From Cafeteria roenbergensis (taxonomy: Eukaryota > Sar > Bigyra > Bicosoecida > Cafeteriaceae), in assembly GCA_008330645.1 (NCBI GenBank), contig VLTN01000084.1, forward strand, positions 1 through 64,000: DNA of 64,000 nucleotides. Direction: 5' to 3'. The notes under the pieces are model-generated. The model was not told the DNA's origin. It saw nothing but the letters and a program-made list of their open reading frames with translations, and did no database searches. The stretch's first letter is position 1; every line of letters begins with the position of its first letter. Made by a program: the position numbers and the translations under genes. Below, one piece after another: positions 29,901-40,919 of the stretch.

Positions 29901-32900
29901 CCCGCCGCCGGCATCCCCACCGACGTCCTGCTGGCGCTGGGCTCCCTGCCGGCTCGCCAGCAGATCGCCGCCCTCGCCTACATCAACAGCCTCAACGCCG
30001 CGCTGCTCGACGGGCTGCCCGAGCGTCACGACGCCCCACCCACCCACGGGGCAGGGCCGCGTGCAGCGAGCGCCCCGCAGCCGTTGGGAGGCGGAGGCGG
30101 AGGCGCAAGCGGAAGCGGAGGCGGAGGCGGAGGCGACCTCGTGGCGGCCCTCCTGGGAGTGCCGGGCTCCATGCCGGATGACGTCTTCGCCCGCAGCTGC
30201 TGGCCCGCCGTCCCGCCCGGCGCTCCGTTTCTCTTCCCCGGCGACGCAGCCCACTTCAGGCCCGCTGTCGGAGGAGCCACGGGCGAGGGCAGCGCTGCCG
30301 CGGCCTCGCCTGCGGCGTCCTCGCCGGCTCTTCGGGGCTCAGGCGGCGCCTCCCCCACCTCGGAGGCCGTCACGCCGCACCTCTCACCCTCGCGTGCCGC
30401 GAACCCGTCGCTCAAGCCTGCCATTCGCCACCTCAGGCTGCCCGCCCAGGACGCTGGGCTGCACGACCTGCCCGCGGGATCGGGGGCCCCGGCAGAGCCA
30501 CACGGGCTGCCGCCGAGCGGCTCTGCCGCCACCGCGTCGAGCTTCTTCGGCGGGTCGGCGGGCGGGCCGAGCGAGCCCGGGACGACGGTGGCGGGCAGCG
30601 CGCCGACGGCTCCCTCGCCCGACAGCACCGACCGAACGTTGGCAGCCGCCCAGGCGAGGGCCGCGGCTGCCGGCGGGACGCACCACCCGGCCGCCGTGAC
30701 CTTTGCCGCCTCTCCGGCCGCCTCGGACCGCACCCGCAGCGGCCTGTCGGTGCGGACTCCGGGGGTGAGGGGGGCCACCGGGTCCACGGGCCTCGGGGAG
30801 GTCGTTCCCGTCGGCGGGGCCGCCTCGGCCGGCGGGGGGCGAGCCGCTGCCCGGCCAGGATCCGCCTCCGCGGGGACCGCGGCAGCGCCCGCCGGTCCTG
30901 GCGCAGGTGCAGGCGCTGCGCCGACCGCCGCCACTGCGGCCCACCGGGCTGCGGGCAGCGCGAGCGCCCCCACTGCGGGGGTGGGCCGCGCCCACATGTC
31001 CCCGCGGGTGGTCGCTCTTCGCCAGGAGGCCGGCGTGCCGCACCACTCGGCCAGCGCGGGCGACCTCACCTCCGGCGACTGTGGCTGCCCCCCGCCCCTC
31101 GTCACGGACGTGTCGCATGGCGGCAGCGTGGGCGGTCCCGGCGGAGAGGGCGGCAGCGCCTCGAGCGAGAACGGCGACGCAGACAGAGCCCGCCGCAGAC
31201 GCGTGGCCACCCCCGGCCACATGCGCCGCCGCCTCATCAACCACCACATCAACACCCGCACCAGCGTGTGGGACGCCTACGAGAGCATGCGCGAGCTCGG
31301 CGTGGGCATGACCGGCCGCGTGCACCTGGCCCGCCACAGGCGCACCGGAGTCCTCTACGCCGTCAAGAGCATCGACCTCGACAAGATGGCCGCTGCCTAC
31401 CTGGAGGAGCTGCGCTCCGAAATCGCCTTCCTCACCCTCCTCGACCACCCCAACGTGATCACCCTGTACGAGACCTTCGAGGACGACACCGAGGGGCGGC
31501 TCTACCTCGTGCTCGAGTACTGCAGCGGCGGCGAGCTGTTCGAGCGCCTGCACGAGCAGAAGGGGTCGCACTTTGGGGAGGCGCACGCCGCCGCGCTCGT
31601 GTACCAGATGCTCTCCGCGGTCGCCTACTGCCACCGCATGGGAATCGCCCACCGCGACCTCAAGGTAAGCGTCGCTGTCGCTGTCGCCGTCGTTGCCGCT
31701 GCAGCCGGCGCCATCGCTGTCGCCGTCGTTGCCGCTGCCGCCGGCGCCATCGCCGTCGCGACGGCAGCGTGCGATGTTCCAGCCCGCTGCGGCAGCGCGC
31801 CAGCCTCAACCCCGCCCCGCCCTCCCCGCCTGCCGCCGCCCTCCGCCCTCGCCCTCCCTCGCAGCTGGAGAACTTCCTGCTGTCCAGCCGCGACCACGAC
31901 GCCCGCGTGGTCCTGATCGACTTCGGCCTGTCCAACCGCTACGCTGCCGGCAGCGGGGAGCACGAGCTCGCCGACTCGCTCACCAACTCGGCCGAGCAGC
32001 GCGGTGGCACTATCCGGAAGATGACCACAGTCCTCGGCACTGCCTACTATACGGCTCCCGAGATCTTGGCCAAGGCTCCCTCCTACTCGGAGGTGTGCGA
32101 CGTCTGGTCGCTGGGGGTCATCGGCTACATGCTGCTCTCCGGCTCGCCCCCGTTCCGCGGCCGCACCGACGCGGAGATCCTCGAGCGCGTGCGCCGCGGC
32201 CGCTACACGCTCTCCACGCCCGTCTGGCAGGGGGTCAGCGACGAGGCCAAGTCCTTCGTTCGCGCCTGCCTCAAGTACAACCCGGAGCGGCGCCCCACGG
32301 CGGTGGAGTGCAGGCGCATGGCCTGGTTCCAGCGGGTGGCGGAGCAGGCCGCATCCTCCCCGCCCGGCCGCCGGCCCGACCTGGACATCGTCCGCGCCGC
32401 CATGCCAGTGCCCGTGCGCGCCGCAGCCCTCCGCCGCTCCATCCGCCACGGCGCGCTTGGCATGCCGGGGTCGGGGTCGCCTGCCGGCGACGATGGCGCG
32501 GGCTCCGTCACCGACTCAGCGTCCAACACGCCCCGGGCGGGCGGCGACACGCCCCTTGGCGCCGAGGCCTCTGCCAGCAGCCCGGCAGCGATGGCCGCCG
32601 CAGGTGGGGCCAGCGGCGTGGCCGGCGCCGCCAGCGCGGGAACCGACGCGTCCGACCTCAGCGCATCCGGGGGCACGCTGACGGGGGCCGCGTCCGAGAC
32701 TGCCGCCGCGGCCCCCGCCTCGCCCACCGACGACGGCTTCAGCGCGCTTCTCGCCCGCCAGATCGACCCGCACGTGGCGGCGGGCCTCCAGGACTACGCG
32801 GAGTCGTCCAGGCTCAAGCGGGCGGCGCTGGCCGCCGTGGCCTTCTCCGCCGCGCCCGAGGAGGTGGCGTCTCTCCGTGACACCTTCTGCGCTCTCGACT

Positions 32901-33364
32901 CTGACGGCACGGGCATCCTGTCGCTGCGGCAGATCGCCGACGCGCTGGTGCGGGGCTCGCGCCCGCCCATCGCGCGCGAGGACGCAGACGCCATGGTCAC
33001 GCGGTTCTGCGCCGACGGACAGTCCGTCATGGGATACTCGGAGTTCCTGGCCGCAGCCATGCCCCGCTCGGTGCTGCTCTCTGAGCCGCGGCTGCGGGAG
33101 GCGTTCGGCCGCCTCGACGCGGACGGGACCGGCTTCATCACCGTTCCCACCCTCAGGGCCCTGATGGGGGACCTGTACACGGACGACGAGCTCGCGGGCA
33201 TGATCCGGGAGGCGGACAGCGACCAGGACGGGCGCCTCTCGTTCCAGGACTTCCAGGGCGTCGTGCTGGGCCGGCCGCCCGTCGTGCAGGCCGGGGAGGC
33301 CCCCGGCGAGGGCGAGCCTCTCGCCGCCGCCGCCGCCGCCGCCGCCGCCTCCGTGACAGCCTGA
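26947..33364 (+). CDS. MDR/quinone-oxidoreductase-like domain fused to a calcium-dependent protein kinase (3 exons, 1976 aa)
   Basis: Exons: 26947-26995, 27283-31664 and 31865-33364, with donors GTGAGT and GTAAGC, GCAG acceptors, and phases 1 and 0. Residues 1-680 follow the MDR fold: PGPGWVRVKVAASAVT near 31-46, GDRVAVVVG near 88, AEAAALLASVVPAYLAVF near 130, a dinucleotide loop (LGAETPAGTAA near 159) that has lost the usual GxGxxG, then FDLVVDARSG. Low-complexity sequence spans about 680-1340. The kinase (about 1345-1610) has the Gly loop GVGMTGRV, AVK lysine, HRDLK (1473-1477), DFG (about 1496) and APE. Four EF hands lie at about 1809-1949: first, third and fourth have DxDxTG/DxDQDG loops, the second is degenerate. 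The kinase part should be Ca2+-activated. The oxidoreductase part may not bind NADPH. Two separate genes remain possible. Confidence 0.75.
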
Positions 33365-33924
33365 CGCGCTCGCAGCGCCCGCCCCGGCAGCCAGCTGTCC
33401 GCGCGCCGGCGTGCCGCAGCGCGCGCTCTGGCCTCCCTCGGCACGCCCAGCGCTCGCGGATCGCCTCCGATTGATCGTGCACTGTGGTGCTTTCCAGTCC
33501 CGTGCGCAAAATATAGAAGTGTAGCATTCAGAGTGCTGCGTGGAGTGGGTGTTGTGAATTATTAGGGCCAGATTTGGGACGTTCCAAGCTCTGCACGGTC
33601 GCAAGTATGACGCCTCAGTTGACAGCAAATCACGGCCGCTGCAAGCCACCTTGGCGTGCGGCCAGCCCGCTGGTCAGCAGCCAGCATGTCCACGGTCCGC
33701 CGCTCTGGGTGAGGCCCGCCCCTGCCCAGCGAAAGTGACGGCTTGTTGAGGCGGCTTTGGCCCCCCACGCCGGCGCAGTGCGTGCTGCAGCGCTTGCGCC
33801 GCGGTCGCAACGGCCACGCTCCCGGGATGCCGTTGCCGCGCCGACTCGCCCTGGCCGCGGCCCCTGCGAGCGACTGCGCTTCCGCCCCTTTTTTGTGCTG
33901 CCTCTGTGCACGCATCGCAGACGA
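33365..33924. other. Intergenic region
   Basis: 560 bp between the kinase stop and the proposed first exon of the dynein intermediate chain gene, both plus strand. An A/T-richer patch at about 33500-33580 may hold the 3' end signals of the kinase gene. No gene recognised. Confidence 0.45.
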
Positions 33925-36900
33925 ATGTCCACGAGCCGGCGAGTCGGGACACAGAGCCGCGCTCGCAAGAGCAAGCCGGCGGCGGTGAGACCGCTTGGCC
34001 CGCAGTGCGCAGTTCGCTCCCCGCCTTGCCCTCCTCTCCCCCCCCCCGTCTTTCTCCCGCTCCGAATCCTCCCTTTGCCTCAACGAGCAGCCGCATCAAG
34101 CTAAGCGCCCCACCTCCCCGCCCCCGCCCCTTCCCAAGAGGGCACCGCGCTCGCCAAGGTCGAGCCTCGGCAGGTTGCTCCCAAGCCCGCCGCAACAGCT
34201 GCCGACACCAACATGCTGCTTGGTTGCTGGCGCCCTCGCTTGCCTTGCCCGCAGTCGGACCGGCCGGTGCTCCTGGACGAGTTCAGGAACGACGTGACGC
34301 CCCGCAGCCTGCTCATGGTGGGCCAGGAGATTGGCGTGTCAATCGCAGCGCCGCCCGGCGGCAAGGTCCACCCGCTGGACGTTGACGGCGGCATGGAGGA
34401 GAGCTTCGACGACGTGGCTTCTGTTGGCGGGTTCTCAACGGGCGCGCTGTCAGCGCGGTCCGGCGGGACGGACGATGGTCGCGGCGACGACGATGACTCG
34501 CGAGATGCCGGCTCGCGGGCAGCCGGCGCATCGGCGCCGACAGCAGCCTCCGCTGCCGCGGCCGAGGGCGACCGCTGGGACCGCCAGCGCGCCGTCGTTC
34601 ACGACGAGCTTTCCGCGCCCATCGCGCTGCCCCCCGGCGTGACGGGGCGGCCCGACCTGCCCACCGCGGCGCAGGCTTCGCAGGAGGGGCTCCTCTCCCA
34701 GTATGTGGACATCGTCCTCTCCGAGACCGAGACCACCACCGTGCTGGCTCTGCCGAGCCTGCTGGTGCCCTCGGGCCCGGCGGAGGACGCTGTGGTGGCG
34801 GAGTCGGAGGCGTACGCTGCGCTCGGGCAGAGCATCTCCAAGGGGGGCGACGCCTACGCCACGCGCCACGCGCAGACGTCTGCCCCGGCCAAGAAGAACA
34901 AGGGGGCCCTCGCGAGGCCCCCTCGCACGGCGGAGGCGGGGTGCCAGGTGACTGCGTGGGCCATGGCGGAGGAGGCACGACTCGGTGCCGAGGGCGAGGC
35001 CTGGGCGGATCGGGGCGGCGGGGACGTGGCGGCGGGCGGGGCGGCGGAGGCGGCGCTCCGGCTGGGCGGGGGGGGGCTCCACGGGAGCTTTGGCGGGGGC
35101 GGGGCGGGCGGCGCGGAGTCGCTCGAGGCCCAGGTACAGGGCGTGGTCGCCGCGTCGCTCACTGCGCCCGGCGCCACGCTGGAGGCGGAGGAGGCGGTGG
35201 TGATCGGCCCGGCGCTGGAGCGCGGCGCGGAGCTGGAGGGCAGCCGTGTGCCCGGCTCGCGCAAGCGGGTGGACGCGCGCCGCCTGGCGGTCCGGGTGTC
35301 CGTTGCGAGGGGCGCGGGGGCGGCGGGTGCCAGTGCCGGCGGGGGGGAGGAGGACGACGAGGAGAGCGTCACGGCGGGCGGCGGCGGCGGCGGCGGCGGT
35401 GGCATGGCCAGCGCCCGAGCCGGCGACGCTGGCGGCCGCCGGGCGGGTGCCGACCGCGGCGGCACGGGCAGGGCTAGCGGGTCCGGGCTGCAGAGCTCTT
35501 CGCAGTCGCTCAGCGAGTCCCGGCCAGTGGCCAGCACCACTGCCGGCGGGGCCGCCAAGCAAGCGGCCGCCGCGGCAATGGCCGCTGCGGCGGCTGGCCC
35601 GGCCGTTGAGGGGGAGGCCTTCGACGACGCGATCCGGAGGGACCCGAACCTGATGGACGCGGTCACTCGCAAGCAGGCCGAGGCGGTCATCAGGGGCAGC
35701 GAGTCTGGCCGGCTGCTGGCCAGCATGAGGGCAGTGGAGCGCGTGCTGGTGCAGGCCAAGAACCATGCCGCTCACCGGCTCTACCGGGCGCCGGCAGGGT
35801 CGGGGCAGGCAGCCGCGCTGGTTGAGGAGCTGGAGAAGGAGGAGGCAGCCGCTGCTGCTGCGGCGGCGGCTCTGACGGCTGCGACGGCCGCGGCGGCCAC
35901 AGCGGCGTCGGCGGGCGCGGCCTCTGCAGCCTCCGCGGGCCGCGGCCTGGCAGGCAGCGGGCTCGGTCACAGCGGGGGCGAGGATGACGACGACGACGAC
36001 GACGACGACGATGATGACGACGATCACGCAGTGGCGGCCACTGGAGCCGGCGCCGGATCCGGCAAGGGCACTGGGGCCGGCGCCGGTGCCGCTGGTGGCG
36101 GTGCCGAGTCATCTGGGCGCGGCAAGGGGTCCTCCAAGGAGGGCGGGGGGGAGCGCAGGGTGGGCTTCGCCAACGCCGAGGACGACGCGGCTGGCGCGGA
36201 GGCGGAGGGGCTGGTAGAGCTCTGGTCGTACGCGCACGCCGACATCACGGCTGCGGGGCTGGCCGTGACGGCGGTGGCGTGGTCGCCCGCGACGCCCAGC
36301 GTGCTAGCGGTGGCATACGGGCCCGCCCGCTTCGCGACGGAGACGAGAGGCTGCCTCTGCCTGTGGTCTATGAAGAACCCCTCCAACCCCGCCGTGGCCT
36401 GCTGGCTGCCGGTGGGCGTGACGGCCATCGCCTACTCGACGTCAGCGCCCACGCTGCTCGCCGCCGGCTTCTACGACGGCCGCGTCGCGGTGTTTGACAC
36501 GAAGCGGCTGCTCGACTCCGCGAGGACGGGCGGCAAGGGCAGCGGTGGCGTGCGGCCCGACGCCATGAGCGACGGCCTGCAGAGCGGGTGCCACTCGGAG
36601 CCGGTGTGGGAGGTGGTGTGGGCGGAGCGCGCCAACGGGCGGGGCGAGCGGCTGGTGTCGGTGTCGTCCGACGGGCGGGTGAATGAGTGGAGCACCGGCA
36701 AGGGGCTCGAGTGCCACACCATCATGCAGCTCAAGGCTGCGCGGCACGGGGCCGGCGAGGCCGGGGCCACCGGGGCGGGCGACGCAGCCGCTGGCGGGGG
36801 CAAGCAGACGGCTCTGCCGGCGGCGGCCGTGGAGCGCGGCGCGGGCCGCGGCATGTCCGAGACGGCCGGCGGGCAGACGCAGCGGGCGGTTTCGCGCGGG

Positions 36901-37734
36901 GCGAGCGGGCTCTGCTTTGCCTTCATGCCGCCGCCGCTGGACGTGAGCAAGTACCTGGTAGGCACGGAGGACGGCTTCCTTCACACCTGCTCGGTGAGCT
37001 ACGCGGCGCAGTACCTGGCCAGCAAGCGGGTCCACGACGGGCCCACGAACAAGGTGCGCCTCTCGCCCACCGACCCGATGGTCTGCCTCACCTGCGGGGC
37101 CGACTGGACGGTGAAGCTGTGGGTTCTCGGCGACGAGCTGGGCCTGGTCAAGACGTTTTCCGTGCCGGACAGCGAGTCGTCCGTGGTGGACGTGGCGTGG
37201 TCCCCGCAGCTGCCCACGCGCTTCGCCTCCGTCACGGAGGGGGGCCAGGTCATGGTGTGGGAGGCCGACGAGATCATGCCCGTGGTGCGTCGCTCCTTCA
37301 CGGAGGAGGTCACGGTGCCGGTGGAGCTGGCTGGGGCCGTCGCCGCGGGCGGGGGGGGCAGCGCGGGCGCGGTCTCAGAGCTGCTGGGCGGGAAGCTCAG
37401 CTCAAGGGCCGCGGCCGCCGCTGCCGCCGCGTCGGGCGCCATGGCCGATGGCGACGAGGAGGATGAGGAGGACGAGGAGGCCGCTGCCCTCTCGCGAGAG
37501 CGCGCCGCCGCCGCCGCCGCCGCCGCCGCCTGCCGCACGGTCACCCGCCCCCGCCGGTTCACCTGCCTGGCCATGGCGCCCACCGTGCCAGTGCTGGCCG
37601 CCGGCGACGCGTCGGGCAGGGTGAGCGTGTTCCGCCTCATCGGCTCGCCCGAGCCCCCGGCAACGGCTGCGGAGGCGCACCACCAGCTCGAGTCGCGAAT
37701 CTTCGGGGAGGAGGAGGAGGAGGAGGAGCGCTGA
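33925..37734 (+). CDS. Axonemal dynein intermediate chain, DNAI4/WDR78-like (2 exons, about 1179 aa)
   Basis: Proposed exons are 33925-33984 and 34255-37734 (donor GTGAGA, acceptor CCCGCAG, phase 0). An alternative start is the ATG at 34213. After the junction comes LDEFRNDVTPRSLL, resembling the DEEGNDVTPRPL block of WDR78. Residues about 30-660 are mostly disordered, with CQVTAWAMAEEA (near 248) matching the segment before the WD repeats in dynein intermediate chains, and a 14-residue Asp run near 600. WD repeats fill about 670-1155, including CLCLWSMKNPSNPA, LLAAGFYDGRVAVFD and DWTVKLWVL. DNAI4 is part of the inner-arm I1/f dynein intermediate-chain complex and is needed for its assembly or regulation in motile cilia. 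The tail is acidic (EEEEEER). The assignment rests on WD-block similarity and the N-terminal motif. Confidence 0.75.
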
Positions 37735-38031
37735 CGAGACGATGTGTGTGTGTGTGTGTGTGCGAGCGCGTGGCCGTCGAAACGCGGGTGCGGGCACTCT
37801 GCCGCGAGTGTCGAGATAGCGCGCCTGGCCGCGCCTCTCGTTGCGCAGTGTGGCGGGTCGGCGGGAGGCTTGCAAGTCCCCAACAGTAGTTGCTTGCGCC
37901 CTGCAAACCGCGCCATGCCCGCTGCCACACGGCCTCGCCATCGCGCCGGCAAGCAGCAATCGAATCGCGCGGCCATCCCAAGGGGCCGTCGCCCCCCACC
38001 CCCCCACCCCTCCCCTACTGCCGCCTCGGCC
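37735..38031. other. Convergent 3' flanks with GT microsatellite
   Basis: 297 bp between converging stops. A perfect GT run sits at about 37744-37762, just after the DNAI4-like stop. Confidence 0.6.
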
Positions 38032-40510
38032 TCATAGGCACGCCAGGAGCGTGGAACCCTTGAGCGCAGCCATCACGTCTTCTCGAGACGTCGTCACACG
38101 CACATGCCGCCGCCCTGGCGTGCCGCTTCGCGACCTCGCAGCTCTGCCGGCAGAGCCCGACACCGACACGAGCCCGGACCCCTGGAGGCGCTCGAGGAGG
38201 GGCAGGAAGTCGTCGGCCGCCACTCTCGCCAGCAGCTGCTGCCTGGCTAGCAGGGAGAAGGCCGTGCGGAGTGCGTCCAACGGCACGCTGCGGGCGGACC
38301 CCGCCTGCTTGGCCGTGGCGCGGAGCGCGGACACCAGCAGGGCCTGCGCCTGTGCAGGCAGAGCCGCGACCTCCTGGACGACGGATGACGTGGCAGCCGC
38401 CGAGCGCATCGCGCGGGCCATGTCCGTGAGAGACACCAGCGACGCAGCGGGCGCAGCGGGCGCGCAAGGGGTCGTCGGAGGCGAGAGGGCCGCGGGCGAG
38501 TCCTGAGGGCCGCGGGCAGAGCCAGCAACGCCGCACGCCAGGCGGGCGGCTGGGCGGCCGGCAAGCCGGGTTGGCGTGCTGGCCGACACGTCGGCCTGGC
38601 CGCGGCGGGGCGTCGATGGCGGGCCGTGCGCCTCAGTGCCGTCCGTCTCCTCGCCAGCGCGGGCGCCCTCCTCCACTGCGTCGACGTCCTCGTCTGCGTC
38701 GACGTCCTCGTCCAAGTCGACGTCCTCGTCCAAGTCGCTCTCTTCTGGCTCCACGGCCTCGTCGTCGTCGTTGTCGTCTTCCTCGTCGTCCCGGCGTCGC
38801 CGCGCCGCTCCAGCCCCCCGCTCGCCACTGCCTGCGCCTCGCCCCGCGACAGACCGAGACGGGGCCGCACCCGGCTCTGAGTCGCGCGCCCGGAACAGCC
38901 GACAGCGTAGCTTGGCCGGCGTCCCGCGATCGCCTCCCGGGCCCTCCTCACGGGGGCGCTTGGTCGATCGCGGGGCTGGCTGTGTTGCCGGCCGCGAGGA
39001 GGCGCGCTGCCCCACCGCGGGCTCGTCGGCGGCAGAGCTGGTGCGTGCCTGCCATCGCTCCACGGCGAGAGACTGCTCCGTCGCCCTCTCCACGTCCGCA
39101 ACGCCGCCGCCTGCCCGGGCCAGCGCCGCGAGCAGAGCCGCGCGCAACGAGGCCACAGCCCGCCTCAGGTCGCCGCTTGAGGCTGCCACGCGACGCCCGC
39201 ACAGCTCCAGCGCCCGGGGGTGAACCACGCACCGCACCGTCTCCGCGTCGGCCGCCGAGAGCCCGGCGCGAGTCGCCTCCGCGGACGCCGTGCCGGCGAC
39301 GGGGGTGGGGGGCGTCGGGGGCGCAACGGCCGCCTCTGGCGCGGCGTCGCCTGCGCTGCGCGACGGCGTCCTAGGCGGGCTCCCAGCGCGGCTGCGCTTG
39401 GGGGTTCCCGGGCGGTCAGCCGGGTGGCGCCGCCTGGCCACAGCTGCAGCCCGGAGCGCGTCCAGCGCCCGCTCCAGCCTGCTCGCTGGGCCGCTGCCCC
39501 CGGCGAGGGCGCCGCCGCCCGTGGCAGCGGTTGCGGGCGGCAGGCGCGCGGCAAGACGCGCCGCGGTGGAGGCGAGGCGCGCGATCCTGACCGCCCTGGC
39601 CACGCGCGAGGCCAGCACGGCGGCCAGCTGGTCTGAGCTGTAGGGCGCGAACGCCACGCGGGCGGGGCGCAGCTCGACCGGCAGAGCCGGGAGGTGCTTG
39701 TCGACGAGGCCGACGGCGTTGGCGACGCCGACGACGGCGCAGCCAGCCACGGCCCCCCTGCTCTGGGCGGCTCGGCTGGCGCTCTCCAGAAGCCGGTAGA
39801 CCGCGCCCGTCTTGCGCCAGGCAGCGGACGGGGCGGCGGCCGAGCGGCCGCTCCCCGCGCAGGTGGGCGCCGCCAGCATGGCATCCATCTCGTCCACGAT
39901 TGCCACGGTGGGGGTGCCGGCCCGGCAGCGGGCGGCCAAGGCAGCCACGAGCTTGCGCGCTGCGGCGGCCGTGCCGCCTTCCGCCGAAGCCGCCGCGGGG
40001 TCGTCGCGAGCGTCCATCGGCAGGGGGCTGGCCAAGCACGCGTCGTACTTGCCCGCGACCAGCTCGGCCAGGCGCACGAGCGTGGCTGCAGGCGTGGCGT
40101 GCATCATGGCGTTCACGTACACGACGCGGGCGCCGCGCCGCTCCAGCTCGCGCTGAAGCAGCGTCTGCGGTGCCCAAGGGGAGCGAGAGGGAACAGCGCA
40201 TCGAGTCGGATTCGGCTTCCGGGGCGCGTGCGCGCAGTCCGCAGCGCCTGGTCGGGCTCGGCGCGGGGCGCTGGGCGCCCAGGCTGCCACTCACGAGCGT
40301 TGCAGTCTTGCCCGTTCCAGGGCTGCCGCACACGAATGCCGTCGCGGCCTCGCGCCTCCCGTCCATGCACGGGGCCAGAGCGCGCTCGATGGCGCGCCAT
40401 TCTTCTTCGCGGCAGGCAAGCGGACCCGCAGTGGGATCCGCTCCCAGTCCAGCAATGGTGTGGGCAAGGAGCTCCCGGTCTGCCGCGGACCCGGCGCCGC
40501 ATCCGGACAT
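38032..40510 (-). CDS. CDC6: CDC6-like AAA+ replication-licensing protein (2 exons, 782 aa)
   Basis: Exons on the minus strand: 40510-40295 and 40164-38032 (donor GTGAGT, acceptor CCGCAG, phase 0, intron 130 bp). Exon 1 ends just after the Walker A motif GSPGTGKT (62-69). Exon 2 begins with the next helix, then VVYVNAM, Walker B VAIVDEMD (about 159-166), sensor-1 region GVANAVGLVDKHLP and AFAPYSSDQLAAVL. DEMD and the missing N-terminal BAH domain favour CDC6 over ORC1. The C-terminal 150 or so residues form the winged-helix part (LTDMARAMRSA to TTSREDVMAAL). Between AAA+ and winged helix lies a long disordered acidic insert with repeated DEDVD units. CDC6 binds ORC on chromatin and loads MCM2-7 in G1. 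It is divergent from RACK1 with 409 bp between starts. Confidence 0.82.
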
Positions 40511-40919
40511 GCTTGCTGGTGCTCGCGGCCTGTGCCCGCGGCGTGGGCGGCTGCGAGCGTGCGGGGCCGTCGAGTGCGCCACATTGAAACAAATTGAATC
40601 GCCCGCGCACTGGTCGCCCGGCGATGCAAGCATGGCAGAGCCGAAGCAGAGCCGGACGCAAAGGCTCGGGCGCGTCGCTCGCCGTGACGACTGGGCGCTG
40701 AGCGCGGCCTCGCGCCCACCCATCTGCCAGGTGAGAACGGACGGGCCCGGCTCCGTGCGTTGCTTGCGCCCCTGTCGTGGGGGGCGCTTTTCGGCGACCG
40801 CCTGGCGGCGCACCCGGCTGGCCGGGCCGCGCGGCGCCGCTGCGGTTTGGCCCGCAACCCCGCTGCCTTCGCCTTGCCGCGTGCTCTTTGCTGCGCAGAG
40901 GGAGCGCAGACCGAACATC
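40511..40919. promoter_or_regulatory. Divergent region, CDC6-like / RACK1
   Basis: 409 bp between starts. It contains an ATG at 40631 followed by an open stretch ending at a good donor (CAG/GTGAGA, about 40728) and a GCGCAG acceptor near 40895. RACK1 therefore probably has a 5'-UTR intron or an alternative N-terminal exon. Confidence 0.45.

Noticed and set aside
40631-40727. Coding first exon for RACK1 adding 33 residues
   Set aside because: Splice sites fit in phase, but canonical RACK1 starts where the main exon ATG is; treated as probable 5'-UTR or alternative exon.
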